Positions 46,876-55,923 of a stretch of DNA of 64,000 bases are shown piece by piece. Each line of letters starts with the position of its first letter. The first letter of the stretch is position 1. Under the pieces are notes generated by a model. The model ran no database searches. It was not told the origin of the DNA and saw nothing but the letters and a program-made list of their open reading frames with translations. The DNA comes from Leptospira ellinghausenii (lineage in GTDB: Bacteria; Spirochaetota; Leptospiria; Leptospirales; Leptospiraceae). The stretch lies in NCBI RefSeq assembly GCF_003114815.1, contig NZ_BFAZ01000002.1, forward strand, positions 279,984-343,983. The letters are read 5' to 3'. The position numbers and the translations under genes were made by a program.

Positions 46876-49030
46876 AATACTCTTCCCGATTTTTTTAATG
46901 GTAGTGATTCCGACATTACTCACTACATTCATTTCCTTCTTTCGATTTTCTACTACATTAGATCGCAAACTATCAGATGCTTTGTTTCATTTTTTGCCTT
47001 CCCATCACACTTTTTCAAAAGACATTGTGATTATAGATATAGATGAGCAGAGTATTGCTAAATATGCAGACCATCCTGAACTTGGGCAATGGCCTTGGAA
47101 ACGTCATATTTATCCCACTCTTATCGGATACACAAAACTTCTTACCCCTCCTAAATTTACAATCATCGATATCATGTTCACTGAAAGGTCGGATTATGAT
47201 GATGCACTGGTGGTAGCAAACGAAACATTGGGGGAGATATCTCATGCTGCCAATTTCCGAAATGGTGGGATTGTGATTCCAAGAAAAAGTATCGATACAA
47301 TTAGTCAAAAATTCAGTGTACCTTTGACTACAAGTATTCCTTTTCCAAAATATGAGAATGCTTCTTTTCCCATTGGTCAAATTGCGGAAACGGCTCCCAA
47401 TGTCCATGTGGTGAATGTGATTTCAGATAGTGATGGAATTTTAAGGAGATTTTCTCCCTTTGTAAGATGGAATGGAATGTATTTCCCAACTCTTGCGACG
47501 CAAGCATTTGCGTTAGGTGAAACTTACAAAATAGAAACAAAAGATTTGAATGTATACCTGGAAAAAGAAGGAACAAAACGAATCATTCCTATTGGAAAAG
47601 ATGGTCTTGTAAGGGCTTATTTTTATACAGAAGAAGAGTTGAGAAATATTCCGAGGTATTCGGCAGCAGGGATCATTGAATCCTTAGAAAAGTTAAACAC
47701 TGGTGAGGTGGAAGATCCAAATACACTCCTCGTACCTCCCAAACTCTTTGAAAATAAAATTGTCCTGATCGGTACATCCGCTGCAGCCACACATGATGAC
47801 GTTGTTACCCCGCACGGATTGTTTCCTGGTGTGATTGCACAGGCAGTGTTTGCTTCGAATTTAACAGAAGGGCATTTATTAAAAGAATTACCTGTGACGT
47901 ATGGGTTTGTATTTACAATCTTAGTTTTATTTGTTGGTGTTCTTGTTTTATTTATTAACCAATGGCATATATTGAAGAATATTTATCCAATATTTGCAAT
48001 CTCGTTGTTTATCGGATTGTTTTATTTCCTTTATCGGATGGATTATGTTTTGTCTACTAATTCGTTTGTGTTTGGATTCCCAGTTTCTTACTTACTTGGA
48101 TTTGCCTATTTAACTTACACAGAAGGAAAGGAAAAAAGAAAATTCAATCACATCTTACGGAACTTAGTCGATCCAGAAGTTGTGAGTGTTGCTCTCGAGA
48201 ATATGGAATCCTTAAAACAAGGAGGGGAATGGGAAATCACGGCATTTTTTTCAGACGTAGCTGGGTTTTCATCCATTAGTGAAGAGTTAAGTGCAACAGA
48301 TTTAGCAAAGTTATTAAATGAATACCTTTCTGCTATGACCAATGTTTTAAAAACAAATTCTGGAACTTTGGATAAATACATTGGAGATGCAATTGTAGGA
48401 ATTTTTGGTGCTCCCATACAAAACAAGGAACACCCAAAACTTGCTTGTAAAACAGCTCTTGAAATGCTGAAAGAGTTGGAAGGTTTGAGAAAAGAATGGA
48501 ATGAAAGAGGGGATTACACACCACTCGCACGTGCTATGGTATTTCGTATCGGTCTTAACTGTGGTTTGGCTAAGGTTGGATTTATGGGAACTGATAGTTT
48601 GGCATCGTACACAATGATGGGTGATACAGTGAACTTAGCTGCTAGGTTAGAAGCTGCGGCTAAAGATTATGGTGTGTCGATTTTAGTTTCCGAAAACATT
48701 GAGTTAGCTTGTCGGGATACATTTTCCTTTCGATTTTTAGATTGGATCCGTGTGAAGGGAAAAGAAGCACCAGTGAAAATCTATAGTTTAGAATCATTTA
48801 AAAATGAAATTTCGCCTGTTTCTGTCAAAGCATTCGAAGAGTATGAATTCGGTTTTTCCGAATACTCAAAACGAAATTGGGAAACTGCTATCGAACATTT
48901 TAAGAATGTTTCTAAAATATTAGGAAAAGACGATGTGAGTAGCCACTTGCTCATCAAACGTTGCCAAACTCTATTCCAAAACCCACCACCTGTCGACTGG
49001 GATGGCGTTTATACGCGTACTTCAAAATAA
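46862..49030 (+). CDS. CHASE2-domain adenylate cyclase
   Basis: A 722-residue class III cyclase. After TM1 (~8-28), an extracytoplasmic CHASE2 sensor spans ~50-345 (VIIDIDEQSI, IDIMFTERSDYDDA). Three more helices lie at ~350-425. The catalytic domain has the two metal aspartates (FFSDVAGFS; YIGDAIVGIF), the adenine-selecting Lys and Asp (TLDKYIGD; MMGDTVNLAARLE) and the transition-state Asn and Arg in NLAAR. It is therefore predicted to make cAMP. It starts within the M48 gene and ends 54 bases before an MCP gene. The cNMP-binding patatin at 38383 is a candidate target. Confidence 0.92.
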   Translation: MKQNKILFPIFLMVVIPTLLTTFISFFRFSTTLDRKLSDALFHFLPSHHTFSKDIVIIDIDEQSIAKYADHPELGQWPWKRHIYPTLIGYTKLLTPPKFTIIDIMFTERSDYDDALVVANETLGEISHAANFRNGGIVIPRKSIDTISQKFSVPLTTSIPFPKYENASFPIGQIAETAPNVHVVNVISDSDGILRRFSPFVRWNGMYFPTLATQAFALGETYKIETKDLNVYLEKEGTKRIIPIGKDGLVRAYFYTEEELRNIPRYSAAGIIESLEKLNTGEVEDPNTLLVPPKLFENKIVLIGTSAAATHDDVVTPHGLFPGVIAQAVFASNLTEGHLLKELPVTYGFVFTILVLFVGVLVLFINQWHILKNIYPIFAISLFIGLFYFLYRMDYVLSTNSFVFGFPVSYLLGFAYLTYTEGKEKRKFNHILRNLVDPEVVSVALENMESLKQGGEWEITAFFSDVAGFSSISEELSATDLAKLLNEYLSAMTNVLKTNSGTLDKYIGDAIVGIFGAPIQNKEHPKLACKTALEMLKELEGLRKEWNERGDYTPLARAMVFRIGLNCGLAKVGFMGTDSLASYTMMGDTVNLAARLEAAAKDYGVSILVSENIELACRDTFSFRFLDWIRVKGKEAPVKIYSLESFKNEISPVSVKAFEEYEFGFSEYSKRNWETAIEHFKNVSKILGKDDVSSHLLIKRCQTLFQNPPPVDWDGVYTRTSK

Positions 49031-49044
49031 TACTATACGATTCT

Positions 49045-49082
49045 CCGCTTTTCCTACACTGTCCTGAAAAAGGAAAAAGCGG
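49045..49082 (+). promoter_or_regulatory. Hairpin overlapping the MCP ribosome-binding site
   Basis: CCGCTTTTCC (49045-49054) pairs with GGAAAAAGCGG (49072-49082) with one bulged base. The 3' arm contains the purine-rich ribosome-binding region just ahead of the ATG at 49085. It may terminate the cyclase transcript in part, or hide the MCP start site. Which of these applies cannot be read from the sequence. Confidence 0.5.
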
Positions 49083-49084
49083 AA

Positions 49085-50887
49085 ATGAATGAAGCCAAAA
49101 TTAAATCTTTATGTTGGCGGTTGACAATCGGATTAGAATTACTGACAGCTGTGCTTGCTGTACCAACTGCAGTCTTATTCATTGTCATTGCAGGTGTATA
49201 TTCATTTGATAAGTCGGTACTAGTTGTGTTAGGTGCAACCATTGCACTCTTTACCTCTTATGTTATCCCTATCATTCGTTTCCTAAGACTTAAAAAATTA
49301 CTCACAAAAACAATTCCTGCTTCATTTCAAGCTTTATCACTCGAAGAAAAGCAGAAGATTAAATTAACACTTTTGAAATTTCCAAAACATAATTTGGGTT
49401 ATTTTTTGATTCAATGGAGTTTCGGAATTCCATTCGCTGCTTTTGTCACATTTCAATTTTTTACTCCAACACTCGCAGAATACCTTCCTTATATCATTTT
49501 GCCAATTCTCATATATCCAGTATTAGGTGTTTCACACTTTTTTTTAAGTGAACTCGTGATCTCAGAGGTTTTGGTTACGCCAGAGTTAAAAGACTTACCG
49601 TTAAATTCTGAAAAAATTCCGAAGGTTGGGATTTATGCGCGAATCTTTTTTACAATGTCTGCTGTGTTTAGTATGACACTCACTGCATTAGGATACCTAC
49701 TTTTAGCGGAAGTGACTAAATTTGTACAAATCCAAAATGCAGAAGTGACTTTGGTGTTGATGGCAGCATTTATCACCATCAATATATTTGTGCTCACTTC
49801 TCTTTTTGTAAAAGCAATGAAATTTAATACGATCCAAATGGCAAATCGTTATAAATCTTTAGCAGCTGGGGATTTAAGTGAATCCGTTCCCATCATTTCT
49901 ACGGATGAACTAGGACATGGATCCATTTCTCTCAATTCTTTTATCACAAGCATCCGAAAAATTACATCCACTGTCATTGAAGAATCCGATAAAGTAAATT
50001 CAGATGCGAAGGTAATTGCAACACAAACGCAAGGATTAACCCAGGCAATGATGGAACAAGCTTCTTCTTCTGAAGAGATGTCAGCAGGTGTTGAGGAGAT
50101 GTCAGCAAGCATTCGTTCTACGGCTTTTGGAGCAAAAAAACAACATGATATTACAAAAGAAGCAAAAGACTTAGTAATTGGTATGGAGTCTTCGATCGTA
50201 TCCATCCATGATATGATGAACTTAACAGAAACTGAAACCAAACAAATGGAAGAGGAAACGAAGTTGGGTCAATCTGCACTTCACTCTACTTTGGTTGCGA
50301 TGTCTGATATAGAATCGAGTGTTGAAAACACATCAAATGTAATCCAGGTGATAGGCGAAATTTCAGATAAAATTGGTTTATTATCTCTCAATGCTTCCAT
50401 TGAAGCTGCAAGAGCAGGGGATGCAGGAAGAGGATTTGCAGTCGTTGCCAGTGAGATTTCTAAATTAGGAGAACAGACTCTTTCCAATACAAAAAGAATT
50501 TTGGAAGCAGTATCAAAAGCTTCCTCCTCGACAAAATCAGGAAGACTTGCTGTATCGAATACTGAAAAAACCTTCACTCAAATTGGGAAGTCTGTCCACA
50601 CAACAATTGAACTCATCAAACAATCTAGTGACATGACAAAACAACAATTAGAACTAGTGAAAAATGTAAAAGAGAATATTGAAAAATTGACAATGTCTGC
50701 AATGGAAATTGAACAAAACACCAATGAGCAGGCAAGTACTTCGGAAGAACTTGCAAAAAGTATTGCAACCATTACTGAAGGTACTGAATATTTAAATCAG
50801 TTTGTGAATGATATTGATAAGTTGTGTTCAGCGTTGTCCGATAAAGCTTCTAACTTAAGACAAACGATCGATTTTTTCAAAATCTAA
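49085..50887 (+). CDS. Methyl-accepting chemotaxis protein with six-TM sensor
   Basis: A 600-residue MCP. Instead of a periplasmic ligand domain, the N-terminal ~245 residues form about six membrane helices (~12-37, 43-65, 105-128, 132-158, 186-208, 218-243). HAMP follows (~245-300). The signalling tip [18 protein letters not shown] then [16 protein letters not shown] is intact. Such receptors usually sense membrane or cytoplasmic cues. Its position 54 bases after the cyclase gene suggests linkage to cAMP signalling, but this is inference. It overlaps the convergent Omp85 gene by four bases. Confidence 0.9.
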   Translation: MNEAKIKSLCWRLTIGLELLTAVLAVPTAVLFIVIAGVYSFDKSVLVVLGATIALFTSYVIPIIRFLRLKKLLTKTIPASFQALSLEEKQKIKLTLLKFPKHNLGYFLIQWSFGIPFAAFVTFQFFTPTLAEYLPYIILPILIYPVLGVSHFFLSELVISEVLVTPELKDLPLNSEKIPKVGIYARIFFTMSAVFSMTLTALGYLLLAEVTKFVQIQNAEVTLVLMAAFITINIFVLTSLFVKAMKFNTIQMANRYKSLAAGDLSESVPIISTDELGHGSISLNSFITSIRKITSTVIEESDKVNSDAKVIATQTQGLTQAMMEQASSSEEMSAGVEEMSASIRSTAFGAKKQHDITKEAKDLVIGMESSIVSIHDMMNLTETETKQMEEETKLGQSALHSTLVAMSDIESSVENTSNVIQVIGEISDKIGLLSLNASIEAARAGDAGRGFAVVASEISKLGEQTLSNTKRILEAVSKASSSTKSGRLAVSNTEKTFTQIGKSVHTTIELIKQSSDMTKQQLELVKNVKENIEKLTMSAMEIEQNTNEQASTSEELAKSIATITEGTEYLNQFVNDIDKLCSALSDKASNLRQTIDFFKI

Positions 50888-52416
50888 AAGACGTGACTAA
50901 AGTTTACGAATAATTGTTCGTCTTCTCTTGATTTGGCATAATCAATCATAATGATGGTTGCTTGGTTCCATGCGATACGTAATCCAATCCCTTTGGAATA
51001 AAAATAATTTTTTAAATTAATTTTATGTTCATCATCCCAAACCCTTCCATAGTCAAAAAACGGTACGATATTAAAGGCAAAAAACTCTGAACCTAATTTT
51101 GCTTCGGCAAATTTCCATCGAATTTCCGAATTTCCCCATCCCATCGCTCGCCCAACAAAACGATCTTGTTTGAATCCACGTAACGTACGAAGTCCACCAA
51201 GTCCTCCCACTAGACCTTCCGTTCCCCACATATTTCTGTATTCAAAAAAGGGAGCATCTCCTTCTGTCACACCAAGTCCAAATCGATTTGCCACAACTAA
51301 TTTATCAACTAACTTGGGGAAGGGGCTCCAAAACATTTTTGTTTGGGCGAAATACTTTTGGAATTGGAAGTCCGAACCCATTGCTTTGCTATGTTTTTCG
51401 TAAGTTACTTCCGCAAAAATACCTGAATTAGGATCTGGTTCAAAATCGCGTGTATCGTACACAATTCCCAGTCGTAATGCGTTTACATACCCACCTTGGT
51501 AACCGATTATTTTTTTCCCTTCGTGGTCTTCTGTAAGTCTTGTTTTTCCATTCGGAACATCTGCTGCTAATTGGTCAAACGTTGGATCTACACCTCGTAC
51601 CATTTTTCCATCATAAGTGCGAATGATATTGTTTGAAAATTTTAATCCAGATACTAATCGAACCGTCCCACCAAAGAATGATCTTTCTCCACTTACGGCT
51701 GCCATTGGAGTTTCAATGGTATACCGATTGTACATTCTGTCTGTCACCACATAACCAGGCATTTGTGGGATTCCTGAAAATGTTTTTCCACCGACAGAAA
51801 AAGGATCAGAACTAGTCCCTGGCCGATAAAAAGTCAAATTGGTTTCTTGGTCGACGAAACTTGCATGATTCACCTGACGATTATAAGGTTGGTTCCTCTC
51901 TAAATAGGATAAGGACCTCATACTCGATTCACCAATACCAAAGTACAAAGTAGTTGGAGTGATGGTTAAAAATGCATCTGCACGTAGTCTCCATTGTGTA
52001 TCCGCTATAAATGGCATATCCAAACTGATTTGGTGGTACTGTGCATTTTTATTCGTATTAAAATACTGTGCGAAGAGTCTCATTCGGTAAGGTGTGTAAT
52101 GAAAAAGCGGATCAGTTTTGGGTCCATTATTATAGATATATGCTCTTGCACCATAACCGATGCCTTCATTTGGATCGGAATTGATGAGTGGTAGACCTGT
52201 TGGATACCAACCATCCTTTTTGTCTTCAATGTCCTTTTTGCAAAGTTGTTTGGAAACATCCATTGGAAAGGGAAGATTTTTAGGAGGAGGGTCTTTGATG
52301 CACCCAGGTTCTGGGATGGCTTCTTGTCCTTGGAGACCAAAAGTGAGCCCCAAAGAAACAATAACGAACACAAAGAATCCTTTTTTTGCCAAACGAAGTT
52401 CCAAACCAAAACCCAT
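50884..52416 (-). CDS. Omp85-family (BamA-type) outer-membrane barrel, no POTRA domains
   Basis: A 510-residue protein with a signal peptide (~10-30, [13 protein letters not shown]), a short Cys-containing linker ([21 protein letters not shown]), and then a 16-strand D15/Omp85 barrel. The conserved loop-6 motif is [17 protein letters not shown], and the last strand ends [15 protein letters not shown]. The usual POTRA repeats are absent, so it is not BamA itself. Similar short members occur next to patatin domains or alone and function in lipid or protein export. A possible TetR-type operator lies 47 bases upstream. Confidence 0.85.
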   Translation of the reverse strand: MGFGLELRLAKKGFFVFVIVSLGLTFGLQGQEAIPEPGCIKDPPPKNLPFPMDVSKQLCKKDIEDKKDGWYPTGLPLINSDPNEGIGYGARAYIYNNGPKTDPLFHYTPYRMRLFAQYFNTNKNAQYHQISLDMPFIADTQWRLRADAFLTITPTTLYFGIGESSMRSLSYLERNQPYNRQVNHASFVDQETNLTFYRPGTSSDPFSVGGKTFSGIPQMPGYVVTDRMYNRYTIETPMAAVSGERSFFGGTVRLVSGLKFSNNIIRTYDGKMVRGVDPTFDQLAADVPNGKTRLTEDHEGKKIIGYQGGYVNALRLGIVYDTRDFEPDPNSGIFAEVTYEKHSKAMGSDFQFQKYFAQTKMFWSPFPKLVDKLVVANRFGLGVTEGDAPFFEYRNMWGTEGLVGGLGGLRTLRGFKQDRFVGRAMGWGNSEIRWKFAEAKLGSEFFAFNIVPFFDYGRVWDDEHKINLKNYFYSKGIGLRIAWNQATIIMIDYAKSREDEQLFVNFSHVF

Positions 52417-52462
52417 AAGAGGAGGAAACTGGACGAAATGTACAACTTGTCAATATAAAAAG

Positions 52463-52476
52463 TGAGTGTTCACTCA
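52463..52476. promoter_or_regulatory. TetR-type palindromic operator candidate
   Basis: TGAGTG-TT-CACTCA is a perfect inverted repeat with 6-base arms and a 2-base spacer, of the shape bound by TetR/AcrR-family repressors. TATAAAA lies just upstream on the plus strand and GGAGAGGG just downstream. It stands between the Omp85 gene (minus) and the remnant at 52499 (plus), so it could serve either. No TetR gene is in this window. Confidence 0.55.
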
Positions 52477-52498
52477 TTTTTTGGAGAGGGAAAGGAAA

Positions 52499-52614
52499 AT
52501 GGCGGAATTGAGTGCTCAAAATATTGAAGTGATTGCAATGGTGAAACTCAATTTTTCAAATTTGAAAATGCGAATGAAGTAGATAAAGAAAGGTTCGTTA
52601 AAAAAACTAACTGA
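52499..52614 (+). pseudogene. Short remnant gene with frameshift
   Basis: An ATG at 52499 has a strong ribosome-binding site (GGAGAGGGAAAGG) and starts a 27-residue frame (MAELSAQNIEVIAMVK...). It stops at 52582. Adding one base in the T-run near 52555 would join it to KFENANEVDKERFVKK, ending at 52614. The good expression signals and protein-like sequence in two frames suggest a gene cut down by mutation. The original function cannot be inferred. About 100 bases with no other feature follow. Confidence 0.35.
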
Positions 52615-52683
52615 AATTTGGTCACTTTAGCATTCAATCAGATGTAAAGCTCTTTTAAGGATAATCAACTCAATGATAGAAAA

Positions 52684-52709
52684 TGCCCAACCAATCATAA
52701 GGCTGGGCA
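52684..52709 (-). terminator. Intrinsic terminator of the Cys-rich lipoprotein gene
   Basis: On the minus strand TGCCCAGCC (52709-52701) and GGTTGGGCA (52692-52684) pair over nine bases with one G-T pair and an 8-base loop. TTTTCT follows. It lies directly after the stop at 52717. Confidence 0.8.
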
Positions 52710-52716
52710 AATTAGA

Positions 52717-53454
52717 TTATTCGATCGTCGCAGCAGTACTATAAGAAGTTGTGGAAGTGATTGTTCGAACCATTCCATTTCCTACACTAAGGAATACAGA
52801 TGAGCATGTAGTTCCACCATCATAACTTACCGCAAAACTACCTTCTGGAATTGAGAAATAACTAGAAGTAACACCATTGGCAACGTTACCGATTGTAGCT
52901 GCTAAAGTTCCACCACCACAAGTTGCAGATGTATGAAGCGTATAATTTTCAGTTGAACCACTATTATTGATGAATCGTAACCTGGGCAGCGATGATGATT
53001 TTGTGTAGGTCATAGTGCTTCCGGATGAAGTACAAGAACTTTGATTTGATGAATGGCTTGAAGAAGTCGTACTATTCGTAAAAAAATCATAAAATCTAAT
53101 TGTAGTATTAGTATTGAGTCGAGTGTATAATCCGGAACACGTTCCTACTACAGAAGATGTAGAGCATCTTGCAGTTTGTGAAAAAGTACCAAATAGACTT
53201 GTACAAGTTGACCTTGCACTCGCTATAGACACAGTAGTACCCGACCATTCATGGCAAAGACTTTGGAAGCTACCACTTAAACTACAAGAACATACACCTG
53301 CTGCACATGTTGCAGGATTTGCTAATACGAGAAGAAATGTTGTTTCGGGATCAAGCTCCAATCCCTTTTCCTTCGATTGACAGTTAGTGAGAGATAAAAT
53401 TAAAAAAAACAAAAGATAAAAATTCATAATTAACGAATATTTGTTTATAACCAT
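52717..53454 (-). CDS. Cysteine- and serine-rich lipoprotein
   Basis: A 245-residue lipoprotein (signal LIMNFYLLFFLILSLTNC). The mature part is unusually rich in Ser, Thr and Cys; I count ten cysteines besides the lipidated one (for example ATCAAGVCSCSL, SLCHEW, RSTCTS, GTCSGL). This suggests up to five disulfides in an exported domain. The AGGTGG just upstream of 53454 supports that ATG over the one at 53426. No family is recognised. It lies in a gene-poor stretch next to a structured element and tRNA-Arg. Confidence 0.7.
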   Translation of the reverse strand: MVINKYSLIMNFYLLFFLILSLTNCQSKEKGLELDPETTFLLVLANPATCAAGVCSCSLSGSFQSLCHEWSGTTVSIASARSTCTSLFGTFSQTARCSTSSVVGTCSGLYTRLNTNTTIRFYDFFTNSTTSSSHSSNQSSCTSSGSTMTYTKSSSLPRLRFINNSGSTENYTLHTSATCGGGTLAATIGNVANGVTSSYFSIPEGSFAVSYDGGTTCSSVFLSVGNGMVRTITSTTSYSTAATIE

Positions 53455-53591
53455 GTTTCCACCTAACTCAATAGGATATTATAGCACCTGTTTCGTCAAT
53501 ATATTTTAAATTGGTTTATACGAATTTCTATGTATACTTACTAGGCAAATTTTTTCTGTTAGTTTCATATGAGCATCTTGTTTTAAGGGTG

Positions 53592-53658
53592 GTGCCTAAA
53601 GGAGGGAATCGCCCTCTCCGCTGCCAACACATCCTGTGTTGGCAACGCTCCGAGGCAC
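53592..53658 (-). other. GC-rich tRNA-like structured element
   Basis: The ends GTGCCT (53592-53597) and AGGCAC (53653-53658) pair as an acceptor-like stem, and TGG at 53590 reads as CCA on the minus strand. Inside are a T-arm-like hairpin (GAGGG 53602-53606, CCCTC 53612-53616) and a 9- to 13-bp hairpin around 53623-53643 (GCCAACACA with TGTGTTGGC). The D-arm is missing and the T-loop is two bases short. GC is about 63% over 53591-53660. It may be a decayed tRNA or a three-way-junction RNA. Confidence 0.5.
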
Positions 53659-53694
53659 GGTTTTGTTCGTCGCCTCCCATCCAGGTCGGCTTAA

Positions 53695-53730
53695 CCAAAT
53701 CATTGCTCCCTATGGGTCGCAAAGATTTGG
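53695..53730. other. Long hairpin between tRNA-like element and tRNA-Arg
   Basis: Nested arms CCAAATC/GATTTGG, TTGC/GCAA and CCC/GGG form a stem with small internal loops and a 3-base tip. There is no T-run, so it does not look like a terminator. About 15 bases downstream, CTGTTCGATTCCCAG resembles a tRNA T-arm lacking two bases, in plus orientation. Confidence 0.5.
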
Positions 53731-53800
53731 CTCACAAAACTGTTCGATTCCCAGCTTTATTTTGTTAGTTGGATTTGATTACGAAGTATTGAAATCTGGT

Positions 53801-53872
53801 GCCCCAGGAGGGAATCGAACCCCCACTGTCGGTTCCGAAGACCGATGTTCTATCCGTTGAACTACCAGGGCA
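53801..53872 (-). tRNA. tRNA-Arg (anticodon UCG)
   Basis: On the minus strand the 72-base sequence folds fully. The acceptor stem is GCCCTGG/CTGGGGC with two G-T pairs, the D-arm GTTC/GAAC, and the anticodon stem TCGGT/ACCGA with loop CTTCGGA (anticodon TCG). A 4-base variable loop and the T-arm GGGGG/CCCTC around TTCGATT follow. The CCA end is encoded (53798-53800). It reads CGN arginine codons. Confidence 0.95.
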
Positions 53873-53890
53873 TATGATTGGGATGTATTG

Positions 53891-54733
53891 TCAGAATAGG
53901 TGGACCCTGTCTTCGGGCAATTGATTTTTTGGAAAAGAAAAACTCATTCGAACAATGTAGAGAAAGAGTAAGATGGTCCATACCACAAGTAGGATTCGTA
54001 AGAATAAAAAGACAAAGTAAATCGGTCTTGGTTTCCCTGGAACAAGAAAGATGGTTAAGTCATTTGCTTGGAACAAGAGGGAACCTGGGATTTTTTTGCG
54101 GATGGCATCAAAGTTCTTCCTAAATTCACCTAAACGTTCAGAAGGGTCCAAAGCAAAATCGTTGGTATACCGTAAGGAACCTTCATCACCAAATGCATAA
54201 AAGGAAGTTTCCCAACCTATAAAATCAAAGTGAATTGGAAAAGTACCAGGTGGGTTTCGAATGAAAAAATAAATGGTTCCGCCTTCATAAGGGAAGGAGG
54301 GGATTTGGCCTTCTAGTCTGATTTTGTTTTTGCTAAATCCATCTTCATAAAAATCAGACCAATCACCCCATTGGTAAATGGTGCCTCGGTCGTCCTTCCA
54401 TAACAAACCACCCAAATTTCCCAATTGTTCTAAATCTTTTTCCCATTCCGAGGGAATTCCTTTCTCTAAAACTAGTGATTCTTTTTGGATATTGCGATTG
54501 CGTAGAGTATGTTTCAAGCGGATGCGTAGATCACGAATTTCAGATTGGTTTGTTTCCAATAGTCGTTTTCGAATTTCAATTTCTTCTTTTTGGAAAGGAT
54601 CAGAAAAAACAACTTCTGAAAGAGTGAGTAATGATTCTGTGATTGGGTCTTGTTTCTCCAAATTCCCATCTGCAGTGATAGGAGATAAAATGGAGAAAAG
54701 AAAGATGAAGAGCACAAAAAAATAGATTCTCAT
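53891..54733 (-). CDS. Exported protein with C-terminal membrane helix
   Basis: A 280-residue protein with a signal peptide (FFVLFIFLFSILSPITAD), a predicted extracytoplasmic middle part with an early coiled-coil-like segment (~45-75), and a C-terminal membrane helix (~240-262, VFLFLRILLVVWTILLFLY). A Trp- and Tyr-rich section (GTIYQWGDWSDFYEDG) lies in the middle. I do not recognise a family. The ATG at 54733 gives the signal peptide; the longer frame to 54847 overlaps the divergent HIT gene. Confidence 0.7.
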   Translation of the reverse strand: MRIYFFVLFIFLFSILSPITADGNLEKQDPITESLLTLSEVVFSDPFQKEEIEIRKRLLETNQSEIRDLRIRLKHTLRNRNIQKESLVLEKGIPSEWEKDLEQLGNLGGLLWKDDRGTIYQWGDWSDFYEDGFSKNKIRLEGQIPSFPYEGGTIYFFIRNPPGTFPIHFDFIGWETSFYAFGDEGSLRYTNDFALDPSERLGEFRKNFDAIRKKIPGSLLFQANDLTIFLVPGKPRPIYFVFLFLRILLVVWTILLFLYIVRMSFSFPKNQLPEDRVHLF

Positions 54734-54762
54734 CTTCCTTAGTATCGGCAAAATAGGGACCA

Positions 54763-55122
54763 ATGATGAACTGTCCAATCTGCCAAGCCCATAAAAATCC
54801 AGAGGAGATCCTATTTGAAAATGAATTTTGGATCCTACGAAAAGCAAACCAAAACCTCGAAGGTTATCTTTATTTAGAATTAAAAGGCCATGGTGAATCT
54901 TGGAGTGGACTCAGTTTACAACAATTGGAAGCTTATGGACGGGCTCTCCACAAAGGAATCGAAATCATAGGTTCCTATTATCCAGAGAAAGTATATATGA
55001 CCGCCATTGCAGAAAGAGTTCCTCATTTGCATGTCCATTTGATCCCACGTTTCAAAGGCCAAACACCAGGAATTGACCACATCGCTCAGGCAACTGGTCC
55101 TGGATTTCCGAAACCAATGTAA
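54763..55122 (+). CDS. HIT-family protein
   Basis: A 119-residue histidine-triad protein. It begins with a CPIC pair (MMNCPICQAHKNPEE) and ends with HLHVHLIPRFKGQ, the triad with the catalytic central histidine. It is distinct from the HinT-like protein at 33018: the CxxC spacing differs and the segment between is short. Likely substrates are dinucleoside polyphosphates or AMP conjugates. The PPK2 pair follows, so nucleotide and polyphosphate metabolism may be linked here. Confidence 0.88.
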   Translation: MMNCPICQAHKNPEEILFENEFWILRKANQNLEGYLYLELKGHGESWSGLSLQQLEAYGRALHKGIEIIGSYYPEKVYMTAIAERVPHLHVHLIPRFKGQTPGIDHIAQATGPGFPKPM

Positions 55123-55161
55123 AAAAAGGTTGGAGGTTTTTTAAAAATCACCTTAGACTTT

Positions 55162-55923
55162 TTGTTTGTGATTTTAGAAAGACATCCCACAAACCAAATC
55201 CCTCATACTTCGCTTGATGGTATCGAGAGTTTACAAGAACGTTTTTTTCTTTTACAAAGAGAAAGTGCGAACCAAAAAATCGCACATATCTTTATATTAG
55301 AAGGCTATGCCTCCACGGGAAAAGGTTCCATCTTACAATCATTAACCATTCGACTTGACCCACGAAAATTCAAAGTTTATTCTCCGTATGTAGACCAATC
55401 GGAAGACAGGGGATATCCTTTTTTGTGGAATTTTTGGAAGGTGTTACCTAGGTATGGTGAATTTTTATTTTATTTAAATACATATTACAGTCGTTTGGCG
55501 TATCTTAGGTCACAGAAAAAAATCAGTATTTCTGAATATGATCACCGACTCTTATCAATTCTGAATACAGAACGAATTCTATCAAAAGATAAAATCATTG
55601 TTCATAAATTCTTTTTGCATCTTTCGAAAAAAGAACAAAAAAAGAGATTTGAGGATGCTAAAAAAAAGAAAAAAGTTTGGGAACTTTCTAGATATGACAA
55701 AGACCAAGGAGAACATTGCAAACGTTACTTTGAGATATTCGATTCTATCTTAAGTTCTTCACGTACGGTTGACTCTCCTTGGCTTATCATCTCGACTGAT
55801 CAAAAAGAGAATACAAAACTTTTAGTTTTCGAAGCGATTTTGGAACGTCTGGAACGTACTTTAAATTTTGATTCCAAAGCAAACTTACAATTGATCAACC
55901 ACGGAATGGAACTCATCCCATGA
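55162..55923 (+). CDS. PPK2-like protein lacking catalytic aspartates
   Basis: A 253-residue protein with the polyphosphate kinase 2 fold. The P-loop is LEGYASTGKGS; the Asp found in active PPK2 (EGWDAAGKGG) is Ala here. The Walker B FDRSYYGR of active members corresponds to YLNTYYSR, so its Asp and Arg are also lost. The lid and other helices are recognisable (LSKKEQKKRFEDA, WELSRYD). It overlaps the active PPK2 gene by four bases (ATGA). I read it as a pseudokinase partner. The start is unclear: TTG at 55162 or GTG at 55168. Confidence 0.75.
   Translation: MFVILERHPTNQIPHTSLDGIESLQERFFLLQRESANQKIAHIFILEGYASTGKGSILQSLTIRLDPRKFKVYSPYVDQSEDRGYPFLWNFWKVLPRYGEFLFYLNTYYSRLAYLRSQKKISISEYDHRLLSILNTERILSKDKIIVHKFFLHLSKKEQKKRFEDAKKKKKVWELSRYDKDQGEHCKRYFEIFDSILSSSRTVDSPWLIISTDQKENTKLLVFEAILERLERTLNFDSKANLQLINHGMELIP

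Noticed and set aside
49045..49082. Plain terminator of the cyclase gene
   Set aside because: There is no T-run and the arm contains the next gene's ribosome-binding region, so it is listed as regulatory instead.
53592..53658. Integron attC site
   Set aside because: The ends recall attC core sites, but they lack the RYYYAAC/GTTRRRY pattern, no integrase or cassette is near, and the fold is a three-way junction.
53511..53768. Short open frames on both strands over the tRNA-like region
   Set aside because: They cover the palindromic structured element, overlap on both strands and have no ribosome-binding site.
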